64,000 bases of DNA from assembly GCF_023973825.1 (NCBI RefSeq), contig NC_090125.1:442501-506500 (forward strand), given 5' to 3'. The notes under the pieces were generated by a model that had not been told where the DNA came from, did no database searches, and worked only from the letters and a program-made list of their open reading frames with translations. This DNA comes from Plasmodium brasilianum (Eukaryota > Apicomplexa > Aconoidasida > Haemosporida > Plasmodiidae). A program made the translations under genes and the position numbers. Shown piece after piece: positions 33,149 through 46,000 of the stretch; the first letter of the stretch is position 1, and every line of letters begins with the position of its first letter.

Positions 33149-34313
33149 TATGTTATTCTGTATTAGTATGCATTATTTGGCTTGGCCTATTTGGCTTATT
33201 TTCTTTATTTCGTTTGTTTCGTTTTATCGTGCTTATTATGCTTATTTTGTTTATCTCGTTTTATTATGTCTTTTTTTGTTTTTTTCCATATTTTTTGATT
33301 TTTTTTCTTGTTTTTTTTTTTTTCCTTTTTTGTTTTTTCTTTTGTTTTTTTTTTCTGCTGTTTTATTTTTTCCTTTTTTTGTTTTATTTATCCTGCCATT
33401 AAGCAGATACAAAAAAAGGGTAAACTTCATATATCAAAACGATTAATTTTCAAAAATCTTTAAAAATGTTCATATAATTTTATTTAAATTTAAAAAAAAA
33501 AAAAAAAAATACTCTTAAAAGTATGCATTCAAATGCTACAACTGGGAGGAAGTTAAGGGTTACGAAAAAAAAAAAAGAAAAAAAAAAAAAAAAAAAAGAG
33601 AACAAAAAAAATGGAATAAAATAAAGCTGCATAAAATAAAGCTGCATAAAATAGAGCTTCATAAAATAGAGCTTCATAAAATAGAGCTTCATAAAATAGA
33701 GCAAAACAAAGTGGAGCAAAATAAAGTAAGAAGCTAAAACTATGACTCAACACATCGCTACGCGCGTGTGGTGTAGAACATTGTTAAGTATGCACCTTAA
33801 CATTTAATTATGAGCACAAGTAAACATTCGATAAATGTATGATTTAGTTCCTCCATAAAAATGGATTGTATCAGTTTTAAAAGGTTGTTCCTTAACTTAG
33901 ATGGTAAAAATATATGCATACATACACACGTGTGTGTGGGTACGTAAAAGTGAATTACCGAGTAAAGGTGCATGTGCATTTCCCCCCTTGCCATATATGA
34001 TAATAAAATTTACACACAAATTTATCACTCTCCTTGTACAATTTTTACATTTTTCACATTTTTTACATTTTTCACATTTTTCACAATTTTTACATTTTTT
34101 ACATTTTTTACATTTTTCACATTTTTCACATTTTTCACATTTTTTACAATTTTTACATTTTTCACATTTTTCACATTTTTTACAATTTTTACATTTTTCA
34201 CATTTTTCACATTTTTTACATTTTTCACATTTTTCACATTTTTTACATTTTTCACATTTTTTACATTTTTTAAATTTTAAAAAATTTTCCCAATTTTCAA
34301 GTATTTCTCAATT
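33149..34313. other. Intergenic with pyrimidine-rich tandem arrays
   Basis: No gene seen. Contains T/G-rich tracts (33160-33390), an A tract (33563-33598), an ATAAAATAGAGCTTC 15-bp array (33620-33710), and a large TTTTTCACATTTTTTACA-type 12-bp-based array (34040-34275). The last is open in both plus-strand frames as Phe-Thr-Phe-Phe or His-Ile-Phe repeats and on the minus strand as Lys-Asn-Val. These are artefacts. Confidence 0.75.
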
Positions 34314-35345
34314 TTAATCCACACCTGTTTTTCTTTTTTTGGGTAATAAGTTGAGCAACTTTAGCGTCTCCTCCGACAAGCCAATGTTAGCAATGAGATT
34401 ATTTTTTTCCTCTTTTTTATGTACAGTCATGTTGTATTCCTCTTCATTATTATCAATCGCTGCATTATTATCAATCGCTGCATTATTATCAATCGCTGCA
34501 TTATTATCAATCGCTGCATTATTATCAATCGCTGCATTATTATTAGTCGCTGCATTATTATCAGTCGATGCATTATTATCAGTCGATGCACTATTATTGC
34601 CCTCCGGTTTTATCACACTACGCGTATTATTGTATTCACAATTTTCGTCCTTTCGAAATTCTAGAATATCATTTGTTTTATTATCATAAGTACTTGTATA
34701 TTTTGATGTACTTGAATGGGAATAATTCTGTTGTTGCAATTCTAGGAGTTTTCCAACGTTAATCTTTATCTCTGTTGTTTCTAGTAAGTCTTTAATCATG
34801 TAATTGTTAATTGATAAACTATTTACTTCCCCTAATGTGTCATATACATCAGAACAGTCTTCACTTTCTTCAACTTCTAACGCTTGTGATAAGTAGTCTG
34901 GTAAATCACTATTTAATTCTGGCATTGCAATATTATGATTTTGAATTTTTTTAACTATACTATTTATTTTATACTCATTAATTAAATGTAAAGTTATTAA
35001 ATTTTCAATTATATATAATAAAGGTACATCCATTTTATATTTATCATGAAAAGTCCTAATATGTTTCAACATGTTTTCTAGCTCTTTTTCATATTGCTTA
35101 AAATTATCAATATTTTTCTTATCTACTTTACTTATAACACTTGTAGTTACTAAATTCTTATTACCTTCATTTTCGCTTATGCTAAATTTCTTTTTACAAT
35201 TTTGATATACACAAGGATAATTTAGTAACTCAAACACGTCTTTTATTTCTATCTTTACATTCTTTATAAAATTTGACAATGACTCAAAAAACGATTTTAT
35301 ATGAAAGTTACTTATATTTTCTGTTCCTTTTAGTGATGAATTCAT
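34314..35345 (-). CDS. Conserved protein of unknown function with DNNAAI repeats
   Basis: A 343-residue single-exon protein with no signal peptide. The N-terminal 180 residues look globular and helical (SFFESLSNFIKNVKIEIKD, LENMLKHIRTFHDKY, LLYIIENLITLHLINEYKIN). Residues about 245-300 are an Asp-Asn-Asn-Ala-Ala/Ser repeat encoded by an 18-bp unit (34449-34600). The C-terminus is conserved-looking, IGLSEETLKLLNLLPKKRK, and could include a basic nuclear-localisation patch. No enzymatic motif is visible. The arrangement (helical domain plus basic tail) could suit a chromatin or transcription cofactor, but that is a guess; I do not recognise it. Confidence 0.72.
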   Translation of the reverse strand: MNSSLKGTENISNFHIKSFFESLSNFIKNVKIEIKDVFELLNYPCVYQNCKKKFSISENEGNKNLVTTSVISKVDKKNIDNFKQYEKELENMLKHIRTFHDKYKMDVPLLYIIENLITLHLINEYKINSIVKKIQNHNIAMPELNSDLPDYLSQALEVEESEDCSDVYDTLGEVNSLSINNYMIKDLLETTEIKINVGKLLELQQQNYSHSSTSKYTSTYDNKTNDILEFRKDENCEYNNTRSVIKPEGNNSASTDNNASTDNNAATNNNAAIDNNAAIDNNAAIDNNAAIDNNAAIDNNEEEYNMTVHKKEEKNNLIANIGLSEETLKLLNLLPKKRKTGVD

Positions 35346-35371
35346 TTTACCTTCTTATAACGCGTGTGTAC

Positions 35372-35402
<31 letters not shown>

Positions 35403-36514
35403 AACTCTGTAGAGGCCCCGTTCGCTATGTCAGACAATGTGTTCATCTATTTACATAACAAGTGTGTACAGATGGGTACGTACATTTATGCGAAGAGCCC
35501 CTTGAAACACTCCAAATATACAGTTTTGTCGTATATCATTAAAAAAAAAAAAAAAAAGAACATACATACGTACATAAACTTCACTACATTTATATAGCTC
35601 TTTTTTTTTTTTTTTTTCTCCAAGGTGTGCTACTTTTAAAAATTTGTTACACTGATGAGGTTAACCAAAACTTTCCAAAATTTTTACTTCTTCATACAGT
35701 TTTGGCTCCTTCACAGTCTGCTTTTTATTTTAATCCAATTTCCATACTCCTCGTTTATTTCAAAAATTTGCCTTTACATACGTACTCGTTTCAAAACATG
35801 CACAATAAATCCCCGTTGCACACTGTTAATTCGTTTACACAAACAGGTCTCCTCTTTTTCGTTTTATATTTTATTTAACCCCTTTTTTAAATTTTTCCTT
35901 TTTATGCATTCCTTTTTTTTATGCTCTTCTTTTTTTTATCCTTTTTTTATCCTTTTTTTTTTTTTTTTCTTTTTCCCCCTTATCTTTTGCCTTTTCAATT
36001 TTATACTTAATTTTACTTTGTTTTAAAATTCGGTCGACCAATTTTTTTTGTTTAAAACATAAACATACAAGCCTAAATAATACATACACAATCAATACAT
36101 ACATACGCAATCACTACATACATACGCAATCACTACATACATACGTAATCAACACATACATACGTAATCAACACATACATACGTAATCAACACATACATA
36201 CGTAATCAATACATACATACGTAATCAATACATACATACGTAATCAATACATACATACTTACGTAATACTTACGTAATTATTGCATACATATGTACACAC
36301 GAAAAAGCAGCACATGTTCAGTTATATTTCGAAAACTTTGAAACATATAAAATATATTATTTTATATTAACTTGAAAAAAAAAAAAAATTAGGATTAATT
36401 TTTAATTATGTAATATATACTTACATTCAGTAAGTCAATACTTTGTTTTAATTTTCTTACTGCTCTAATGTGTTATAATACATATATATAAAAATACTCA
36501 AAAGAAGTAATTTT

Positions 36515-36555
<41 letters not shown>

Positions 36556-37067
36556 CTTTTTGATTATTTAGCTTTACTTTTTAAGCATTCCCAAATCATA
36601 TATTGTTTTTTTTCTTTTTTTCGTCCTCATCTTTTTCTCCATCTTCCGCTTCTTTATTTTTATTTTTATCTTTTTCGTTTTTGTTTTAGTTTTCTTTTTC
36701 CTCTTCTTTTTCGTCTTCTTTTACATCTCTCCAAAGTTTAAATTAACATTTTTTTTTTTTTTTTTTTACAAATCCTCTCTGAAGGGTTTATATTTTTCCC
36801 TGTATGAAAGCATGTACATATAATACACTTTGCATGGAATAGATAAATTCTTTGAGTTTCTGCAATAACAAAAGTATTCTTAATATGAGCATGTGAGTGC
36901 ATTGGTATATTCCTTGGTGTGCTTACGAGTATGTTTATATAAGTTTGTTTATATGAGTATGTTTATTAACATATGCTTCTGTTTGTATGAATGCAAATAA
37001 CACGCATTAACAATGCTTCTCATATAGTGTTCCTTAAATTTGTTTTTTGACGCATCATGTGCACATA
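35346..37067. other. Divergent intergenic region
   Basis: Lies between the DNNAAI protein (-) and the giant protein (+). It contains A tracts (35371-35398), a 78-codon plus-strand frame at 35364-35597 with an internal ATG at 35428 (MSDNVFIYLHNKCVQ) of doubtful status, a 19-bp array ACATACATACGTAATCAAC (36085-36260), and a 40-bp T tract (36516-36555). No gene is called. Confidence 0.6.
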
Positions 37068-40000
37068 ATGCTACACTTAAACAGTTCATGCATATCGGAC
37101 ATTGAAAATATAGAGAACATATTAAAAAGGAAAGACTATAATGGAATAGAAACAAACCGAGAAATAAAAATTTTTTTTGAAAATTTAAGTTATGCGTTCA
37201 GAAAATTTAGTTATTCGTTAAGAAATATACATAAAGATGGAAACAATATAATTTCAAATTTTAAAAAAGAAAATGATAAAAAGAGGTATGTGGAACATAC
37301 TTATTTTGTTGATTGCTTTGTTAATGTAATTTCGATTATAAAAAATTTGTATGAAGAAAATCTGGAAGTCAGTGAGAAGATAAGGAAAAGTATTGTTTTC
37401 GAATTGGATAAAGAAGAGAGCGAAAGGTTAGAAGATATCAATTCAATATATGAGGAACAGAATAGACGTGTATCAATTGAAACCGATGCAAAATCTTATC
37501 ATAACCCTGATAATGTGGGAAATACAACCAGCGATCACTACAGGGAGGGGGGAGGAAAGGGCACCTCCAAGTATCAAGTGAACAGTGAAACACAAAATGG
37601 AAAATCAAAAAAAGTGCAAAATCAAATGCATGCGGAGGAAGACGAACACGCGGACGAGATCCTTGTCGATGGGTTACCCCTAAAGGACGTGGAGAGCGAT
37701 TTAAAAAGATGCCTAGAAGATAAACATTTCTCAGATGAATATATAAACCATACAAAATATAAGAAATGCTTTTCTGAATTGGAAAAATTGAATATCAAGT
37801 TAGGTAAAGAAGAAGCATCACTTAATGAATTGATCGAAAAATTTGGAAAAAATGCAAACAAATTGCTGATAAATAAATCAAAAGAACGAATAAGATCTAT
37901 TGAAAATAAAAAAAAAATTGCTTTAGAATTCTTATATGATAATATAAAAGAGCTAAAATCTAATAAGAAACTTTTGAAAAATAGAGTCAAAGATTTGCAG
38001 CAGTATGTGGAGGACAACAGCAAAAAGGTTGAGAACAGAAAAAAAAAAGAACAAGATGGTGGTGATGATAGTGTTCGTGCTGGTAGTAGCGGTCGTGGTG
38101 ATCATAGAAACGGCTTCATTGATAGCACTTGTCGGTCCGATGGAGAACATGACAAAGAAGTGGGCATTCGTGATAATACTCAGATGAACAAAAAAAAGGA
38201 TAAATATATGGAGGAAAGCCTTTACCTAGAAAAATTTGAAATAAGAGAAAAAAATAGAATAGAAAAATTATATACAAGCTTCCGAATATTTGTAAAAATA
38301 CTAGCCATCAAACATATTAACATGAATAAGGTCTTGTATATAAATGCTAATGAAATAGGTACATATGATTCACTCATAGATTACCAACGATGGCTCAGTG
38401 TTGTTTTGAATAAAAATTTAGATGTATCAAATCTACAAAATAAAATTCAAACACATAATATACTAACTAAGGAAGAACGATTTTTGTTAATGCCATATGA
38501 CAGTGACCATTGTAATGATGATTCTAACCATTTATATGAAAACAAAAGAAAAACAAATAAGTGGAATTTTCGGATAGGGGAACTGATACAGATCGATAAT
38601 GATGCCTCTAATCATAAAAAGGAAAAAGTGAGCAGTCAAAAGGTAGGACTACTTAGCGGAAAGGACAATGGACAAGTAGGTGGACAATTGGATAAAGAAG
38701 CGGTCAGACAAGAGGCTAACAAAACTAATGATCAAAGGGATGATCAGTTCCCCGAAGAATTTTACATCCCTGTAATAATAAAAAAAAGCGATTTAGGTGT
38801 AAAAATGGTTGATTCTGATAATGCACAATGTAGTGTTAGAAGAAACAATAACATGAGCAAGGATAATAGCAAGGATGGGAACAAATATGCTGCAAATGAA
38901 TCTGCGTGCTTTCATATGGATATCAGTTATCATTTGCATATCGACACTTATCTAAATAATGACAAGTTGAGTAAGGAAAAAGATGTAAACTCTTTCCTAG
39001 CAAACCGACAAAGAGATTATGAACAATATCTCCTGCAGTTTAATAATATGAATGTATTATCATCGATTTACCAAAAAAAGTGTAATAACAATTACGAAAG
39101 GAAGTGGTATGATGTTAATTTTTTTCAAGGGTACTTTTTCGAAGAAGGACATATGTTTTATCCCTTTCAAATTCCAACAGGTATGAACAATTTTTCCTCT
39201 TTTCAAAATATTATTAAGTCGTTATGTCCAAATGTTCAAGATATTGGTGAAGAAGATATGAACGAGTATGAATACAAATTGATGGCGTACGAGTCGTTAC
39301 TGTTAGTATATTATGCTTTGTCTACTCAATTAAATGGTTACTATCTTTTTGATATGTGCAGAAGAAACAAAATGAACTTATCGGTGTACAATTCATTTCG
39401 TCAAAATTGCTCACATATAGTAGACGTTTTATTAAAAAATGATTATACTGCACAAAAGGCTTATCAGTCATGGAAATGCCCTGCTACAGGTGAGAAAAAA
39501 GAAAATACGAACAATATGATATCTGGTCAGTTCAATAAAGTAGATACAACAGATTATGATCCATCAGTAGAAAGAGAAAGAAATTATGGTGCTACCAATC
39601 GGTGTAGTAAAAACCATTTTGGTAAAAACACGTTCAATGAATATTTTGAGTATATCAACTATATACATGAGATAAAGAAGCAGAATTTGCTGTTAGTAAA
39701 AAGAATCATAAGTTTATTTAGAATAAAATTAAATATTAATTCAAAAACTAACGATATGATTACATTGCTTACTATTCCATTGTATGACTTGAACTACGGG
39801 AATACTTACTCCTTCCACATTCTTGACGTTCGGTTTAGAATAGTGAGAATGCTGGATAGTTTAAACTTCAACCATATATTTGATTTTGACCAGGAAAGAA
39901 TCAAAAAAATGGGAGAAAAAATGTACGATAAAATTAGCAAACATGCTGGTGCATGTTACGGAAAACCGCGTACCACTAATGATGAGTATAGCGTATACAT

Positions 40001-43000
40001 GCTTTGGTTGAATAGGCAGTTACATTTGTTGTACATATCATTATATTTAAAATTTAATCGATTTATTAAGTTTATTCCCTACTTTAACTATTCCCTGTGT
40101 CCAGATTTTATGGAATATATGGCTGAATTAAAAAATAATCAGGAATATTTTAGCTACCTGAACAAAAGTAAGGAGGAAAATGCATTCATAAGGTACATCA
40201 AAAATGTGCAAAACAAAATTAAAAAAATGAGGGAAGTTATTTTACGCTGTAGAGAGGGGAGAGCAAACAAAGCGAATAAGATGGACCGGGCAGACAAAGT
40301 AGACAAAGCAGATCAAGCGGATAAAGAGCAGGATATCAAGGACGGTTCATCCAAGGAATCAAATTATATCAGCTTCAATTCGCTCGAAAGCAATGAGAAA
40401 ATAGTATTCCTATGCAACTTTCTGCTAAAAAATTTAATTAAATCATTTCGTGTAATTTCTTTATTAAAGTGGATTATAAAAAAAAAAAAATGGAATAGGG
40501 GAAAATGCGATGAGAAAAAACAATTATCTAATCTCGTTAATTATTTTACAAAAATAGAATATTATGATTACAAAGTGAGAAGTATCATTTGTAGTAATTA
40601 TAGGAAGAGAAATAGGGACCTATATCATAAAAACAAATTACACACAAAGAATAATACAACAGAGGAAGGAAGTGCTTATACAGATGAGCAAGGTAGTAGG
40701 GGGGATATTATTTTAGATAATTCCCCATCGGCAATATTACCCTGTAGAACGATAAAATCTGCATGCTTTGATATTAACTCTTTTGAAAATGTAAATTATG
40801 ATGAACTTTTTAAAGCAATTTTTTTGAATGAATTGAATATATGGAAAAAGGGAAAGGATATTGAAAGTAACATTGGGAAAACGAAAAAGAGGACTACATA
40901 TAAAGAAAAGAAGGAGAATGGTATTCAACCGGTTATGTCCACAACTAACGAATTGCATTTGACCAAATCACTAAAAAGGAAACAAGATGCTATTACTGAA
41001 TTGGATATAATGACAAAGAGGTATAGCGGGAGCAGTGGTAGTAGCAGCGGAAGTAGCAGTAGTGGAAGTAGTAGCAGTAGTAGTAGTAGCGAAAGCAGCA
41101 GCGGTAGCAGTTCATGCATGCGAGCGCGTGGAAGCATTAGAACAGAAGGCACATATGTAGGGAGAAAAGAAAGAAAAATGAAAAACATAATTTTTTACAA
41201 ATTAAATATAGAAACGGTTTTATGCTCCAGTTGGTTCATTGATAGAGTCTTGTTACATTTCTTTTTATATTTTTATTTATCATGTGTGATTGATAACAGT
41301 TCTAAAGAAAATATTTATGCAGACTGTCCGTATATTATGCAAGGAATAATGTTCATTATGCATTATTTACAATCGGGGAATGATATAACTTTAAAGAAAA
41401 AGAGCAAAAAAGAAATGTATGATAGTGGTGCAGAGCTTACATTAATTCCTATGTCCACGTTTATTCTTTATTTTATTATTCATTTGTTTTATTCCTTTTT
41501 TGATAAAAATTTATTAACCATGTATGCAAGTGATGACAAAGACAGTATAAAATTATTTCTAAAGAGACATGCATGTAGTCCACCTAAAGGAGAAGCGGCA
41601 CAAGTAGAAGCGGCAGAAGTAGAAGTAGCAGGAGCAGAAGCAGCAGGAGCAGAAGACAAAGGAATGACTAACAAATACAGCATGCGATATTCTACCGCTT
41701 CCAAGCGCCAAATAATTACTGTACAAAATGCTAGCAAATTTTATTATATTACAAAAAATTTCAAGTATTTCTTGTCGTTTCGAACCCTTGATGAAAAAAT
41801 ATTTCAGACGAACGAAAGTACCATCCCTCTTGATTGCGCAGAATTGTATGATGAAAAGTCGTATAGTGAACGAGTGGAGGATGAGGAAAATACACTTTCA
41901 AAGAGCGAATATGAAAGGGGGAACAAAAAATCAAAAAGGTTGACAGAAATTAAGGGAGCAAAAAATAGAAGCAAAAATGAAGGTAAAAGTAAATCACGTC
42001 GGAACAAAAAAAAAAAATTTTTATTTTGTGGTATCAATTCGGAAGATAGTAACGAGCTTACCCATTTCACCTCGTTGGATGAAAATTTTATGAAATATAT
42101 ACAGACCAAGAAAATGAAGGAGGAGCAGAATATTAATGATAGGATCTATTTACGGCGATACTATAACATATTGCAATTTTTCAATTACAGTCATTTAGAA
42201 AATTTATGTAGACCTTATATTCCTAATATATTGTTCTTCTATTTAAATAAAAAATATTTCCATACTGACAGTTTATTGTTCGATAGCTTTCCTCCAAATG
42301 ATAAGAGCGATACGTTGAATCCGCGTAAACAGGGATTACACAAAGAAATTAAAAACAAACAAGTTCAGTTTAAATATCCAACAAATAATAAAGAAGAGAA
42401 GGAGCAACATAAAGTGGATTATGTGCCTGTTGAATGTTGTCATACATATTATGATACGCATGCAAATGACAGGTGGAAAAATATCATTACGAGTGGTAGA
42501 TGCATATGCAGAGGGGGAAATCGTAAAAGGGGAAACTTTAATAATAATGGATCATACTTAGATGTAACTAGCGCTAACTACAACGATAGGATCGTGGTGA
42601 AATATAACAGGAAGGAGTTAACGAACTTCTCTCTAATCAACATGTCAAGGATTGAAAAAGTCATAACAGACATTATTTTTATGAGACTGATAAGTTGTAA
42701 TTTTAGAAACCATCTCATTCTTCTTTTCTGTAATTATAGAAAATTTATCGACATGTATTCCTTGCCATATATACTAGACATATTTATAATTGTTCATAAC
42801 TTTTTCACGATAAATAATGACGTAAGCAATAATATAAGCAGTAATATAAACAGTGACATAAAAAATGACATAAACAGTGACATAAAATATGACATAAACA
42901 GTGACATAAACAGTGACATAAAATATGACATAAACAGTGACATAAACAGTGACATAAAATATGACATAAAAAATGACATAAACAGTGACATAAAATATGA

Positions 43001-46000
43001 CATAAACAGTGACATAAAAAATGACAGAAGTGGGGAAGTATCAACTGGGTGGAAATGTGTAAAGGCGGGGCAGATGCGGTTCGGAAGAGATGACAGAAGG
43101 AGGGCAAACAAGAATTATTTCCCTAATGGTAGTGCCACTACAAATATGGAGACACATGAACACAGTTGTGATGTCTACACTTCTGATGAAGGAAATACTG
43201 AATACAATTCTTCTAATTATATAGAGAACGAAGTTAACTATCAGATAAATGGCCAAGGGGAAGAAGTTAATTTCCTTGTCCATAACACACAAAAGCGCTG
43301 TAATAATAGTAACAAGACTTATGAGAGGTACCCTTTTAATATTAATTACCATACTACTACATCCACTCGTGGACTATCGGACTATTTTAAATTTTTTATA
43401 CTTAACACTGTTAAGAATATATTTTACAATATCATGTGTGGTGTGAAGGATGAAATGGAACTCAAGGAGCAAATGCACGAGGGGAAAAGTTCCAACATTA
43501 TATGTGCCAATGAAACGTGTAATAACACCCCACATAGTAACACTGCTTACAGTAATGCTACGATTGACACAGTTGTGAATACCAATTATACAAATAGCCC
43601 GTTTGATCAATTGTCAAAAATGGAGGAAAAGATAGTTGATAATGATATAGACATATCAAATGTGCATTCAATGATTGACAATGGGACAAACGAAAAAAAC
43701 GTAAAGGAGTATAGGGATACCATAATGAATCATTATGTAGACATTATAAATACATACATTAACGAAATTATAATGGAAATTTTATTTTTCTCAAATATAT
43801 GGAAATTCTACCTATCATTAGAAGAACACCCATTAATGGTTCTATATGCAGCGAATAAAACTTTACATTATGAAATTTTAAAATTTATAAAAATTAACAA
43901 AAAAAATAGTGAGCTTCTGTTCAGTCAGTCTCTATCTATCATTGTGTCTTTGTACAATTTGAATTTACTTAATAAAGAGGTTGTTCTTCAAACGAATTCA
44001 TATCACAAATATCAGTCCATGGTGAATGAACAGTCAGATGATAATCATCCAAAGGACGGACTGCCGATAACCACTCGTGTTGACAATGTTAGCGGCAAGC
44101 GTAGGAGTAAAGAAGTAAATGCTGCAAACATGACAAATGAGTCCAAGAACGATATCAACAGAAGCAGAAGAGGCAGTAGGATGCAAGAGAAAATTTTGCA
44201 CTACTACGAAAATAAAAATTCTATAAAGACATATACGACGAATGATCAGAAGCATGAACAGAACAGAATTAAGGAGGACGAGGCAAACGCTAGCAAAAAT
44301 TCGGAACAATGTGACATGTTCATAAACTTATCCCTAATCATCTCAAACGCTAATGATCCCTGTATGGTAAAATTAATGTTTAAATTGGAAAAAATTTTTG
44401 TAAAAATTATTGATAAAAAATTAGAGCATAATAAATACTTACTATCCGAATGTTTGAAAAAGGAAAAACTAGAACCTATAAATAGTCCTGAGATTATGTA
44501 TAATTCTACATCTGTGGACATTTTTTCCATAATTTCCAATATTTTGGATGTCCTATTTCAATATAAATGTCCAGTGGAATGGATCATAGCTCCATTTTTA
44601 GAATTCTTAAATACATTTATTAATGAATATTGTGAAAATTATAAAAAAAAATGTTCATCTTTTATTATATCTGTTGTTAATCAATATGCTGATAAATATT
44701 TTAATGATCTTCTAAATATAACAGAAGAGCAAAAAATTCATTGGGAAAAATATTCAGGGGATAATAAAAAAAAATATAAAAATAGTTCCGACATGCATAA
44801 TAATAATGAACCTATTAGTATATTTAAACAAAGTGAACTAGATGTTGCGTACAATGATGATGAAGATAATATATATGACAACAATATAGAAAACGAATAT
44901 AACGATGTCAATGAAATTACAAATAGAATTAAACACAAAAAAAAAAGGAAAAAGAATGTTTTCTTTAAACTATTCGATTATGACGAAATAGATGTTAATG
45001 TAATTAAAAGTAAAATGGATGAAATTTTGGATGATATAAATGACTTGTCTATGAAGGTATCAAATTTTCAAAGTAGTAATAATAGTCAAAAAAATAAAAA
45101 TGCTGGTGATCAGAATAGATCAAATGAAGAAGTTGATGAAGACACAAGCGAGGAAAAAAAAGAAAATAATAGTAATAATAATAGTAGTAATAATAATAGT
45201 AATAATAATAGTAATAATAATAGTAACAATAATAGTAATAATAATAGTAACAATAATAGTAATAATAATAGTAACAATAATAGTAATAATAATAAAAAAG
45301 GTGCATATATGAGTGATGATTTAATACATATTATAGATGAAATCAATTATTTGTTTGATGACTCAGATATGTCAAATTCTTTAGTCGTTACATGGAATTT
45401 ATTTTTCTTTTTGGAACAGTTACCATTAATAAGAAAAAAATTTGAAAAATATAATCTTGAATATATAGTTACGCGTACAAAAAATGTAGACAAAATTAGT
45501 CGAATTTTTAATAATTATATTAATTTCGATATAACTATACAGATGTTACAGAAAAATGTTTATACTAAAACAATATTTGATATATTAGACACTTCTATTA
45601 ATAATATTAAAAATACTTTAAATAATGCACTATATTATATTTTTAAAGTATTATCAATACGAATTATTTGTTATGAATTTCAACAAGAAATGTTTTTTAA
45701 TCTATATGAACCATTTCATGTAAATAACATAAAAAATATAGTTTCAATCTTTCCTAATACAATTGAAAAATTTTTCACTCAAATACCAAAAATGTACTTT
45801 AAAAGCATATTAACAGTATTTATAGAATTATTTATAAAAATGTGGATGCTCATTGTAATTGAAAAAGGCTTCTCCAATATACTCTTTAGTGATGAAGATA
45901 TACATACTATGAAGAAAGATAATCAATATTTAAAAAGTTACATAAAAGATAACCAACTTGTATTAAGTCATTGCTTCTTAACTAAAAACTATGATGTAAA

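Noticed and set aside
35364..35878. Two plus-strand frames (MSDNVFIYLHNK..., LLLKICYTDEVNQN...) considered as a spliced small gene
   Set aside because: A join at G|GTACGT is possible but yields no recognisable family and the second part has several equally open frames.
37438..38187. Minus-strand frames of 105-133 codons opposite the giant gene
   Set aside because: Shadows of the 3015-residue coding sequence, which has continuous coding character on the plus strand.
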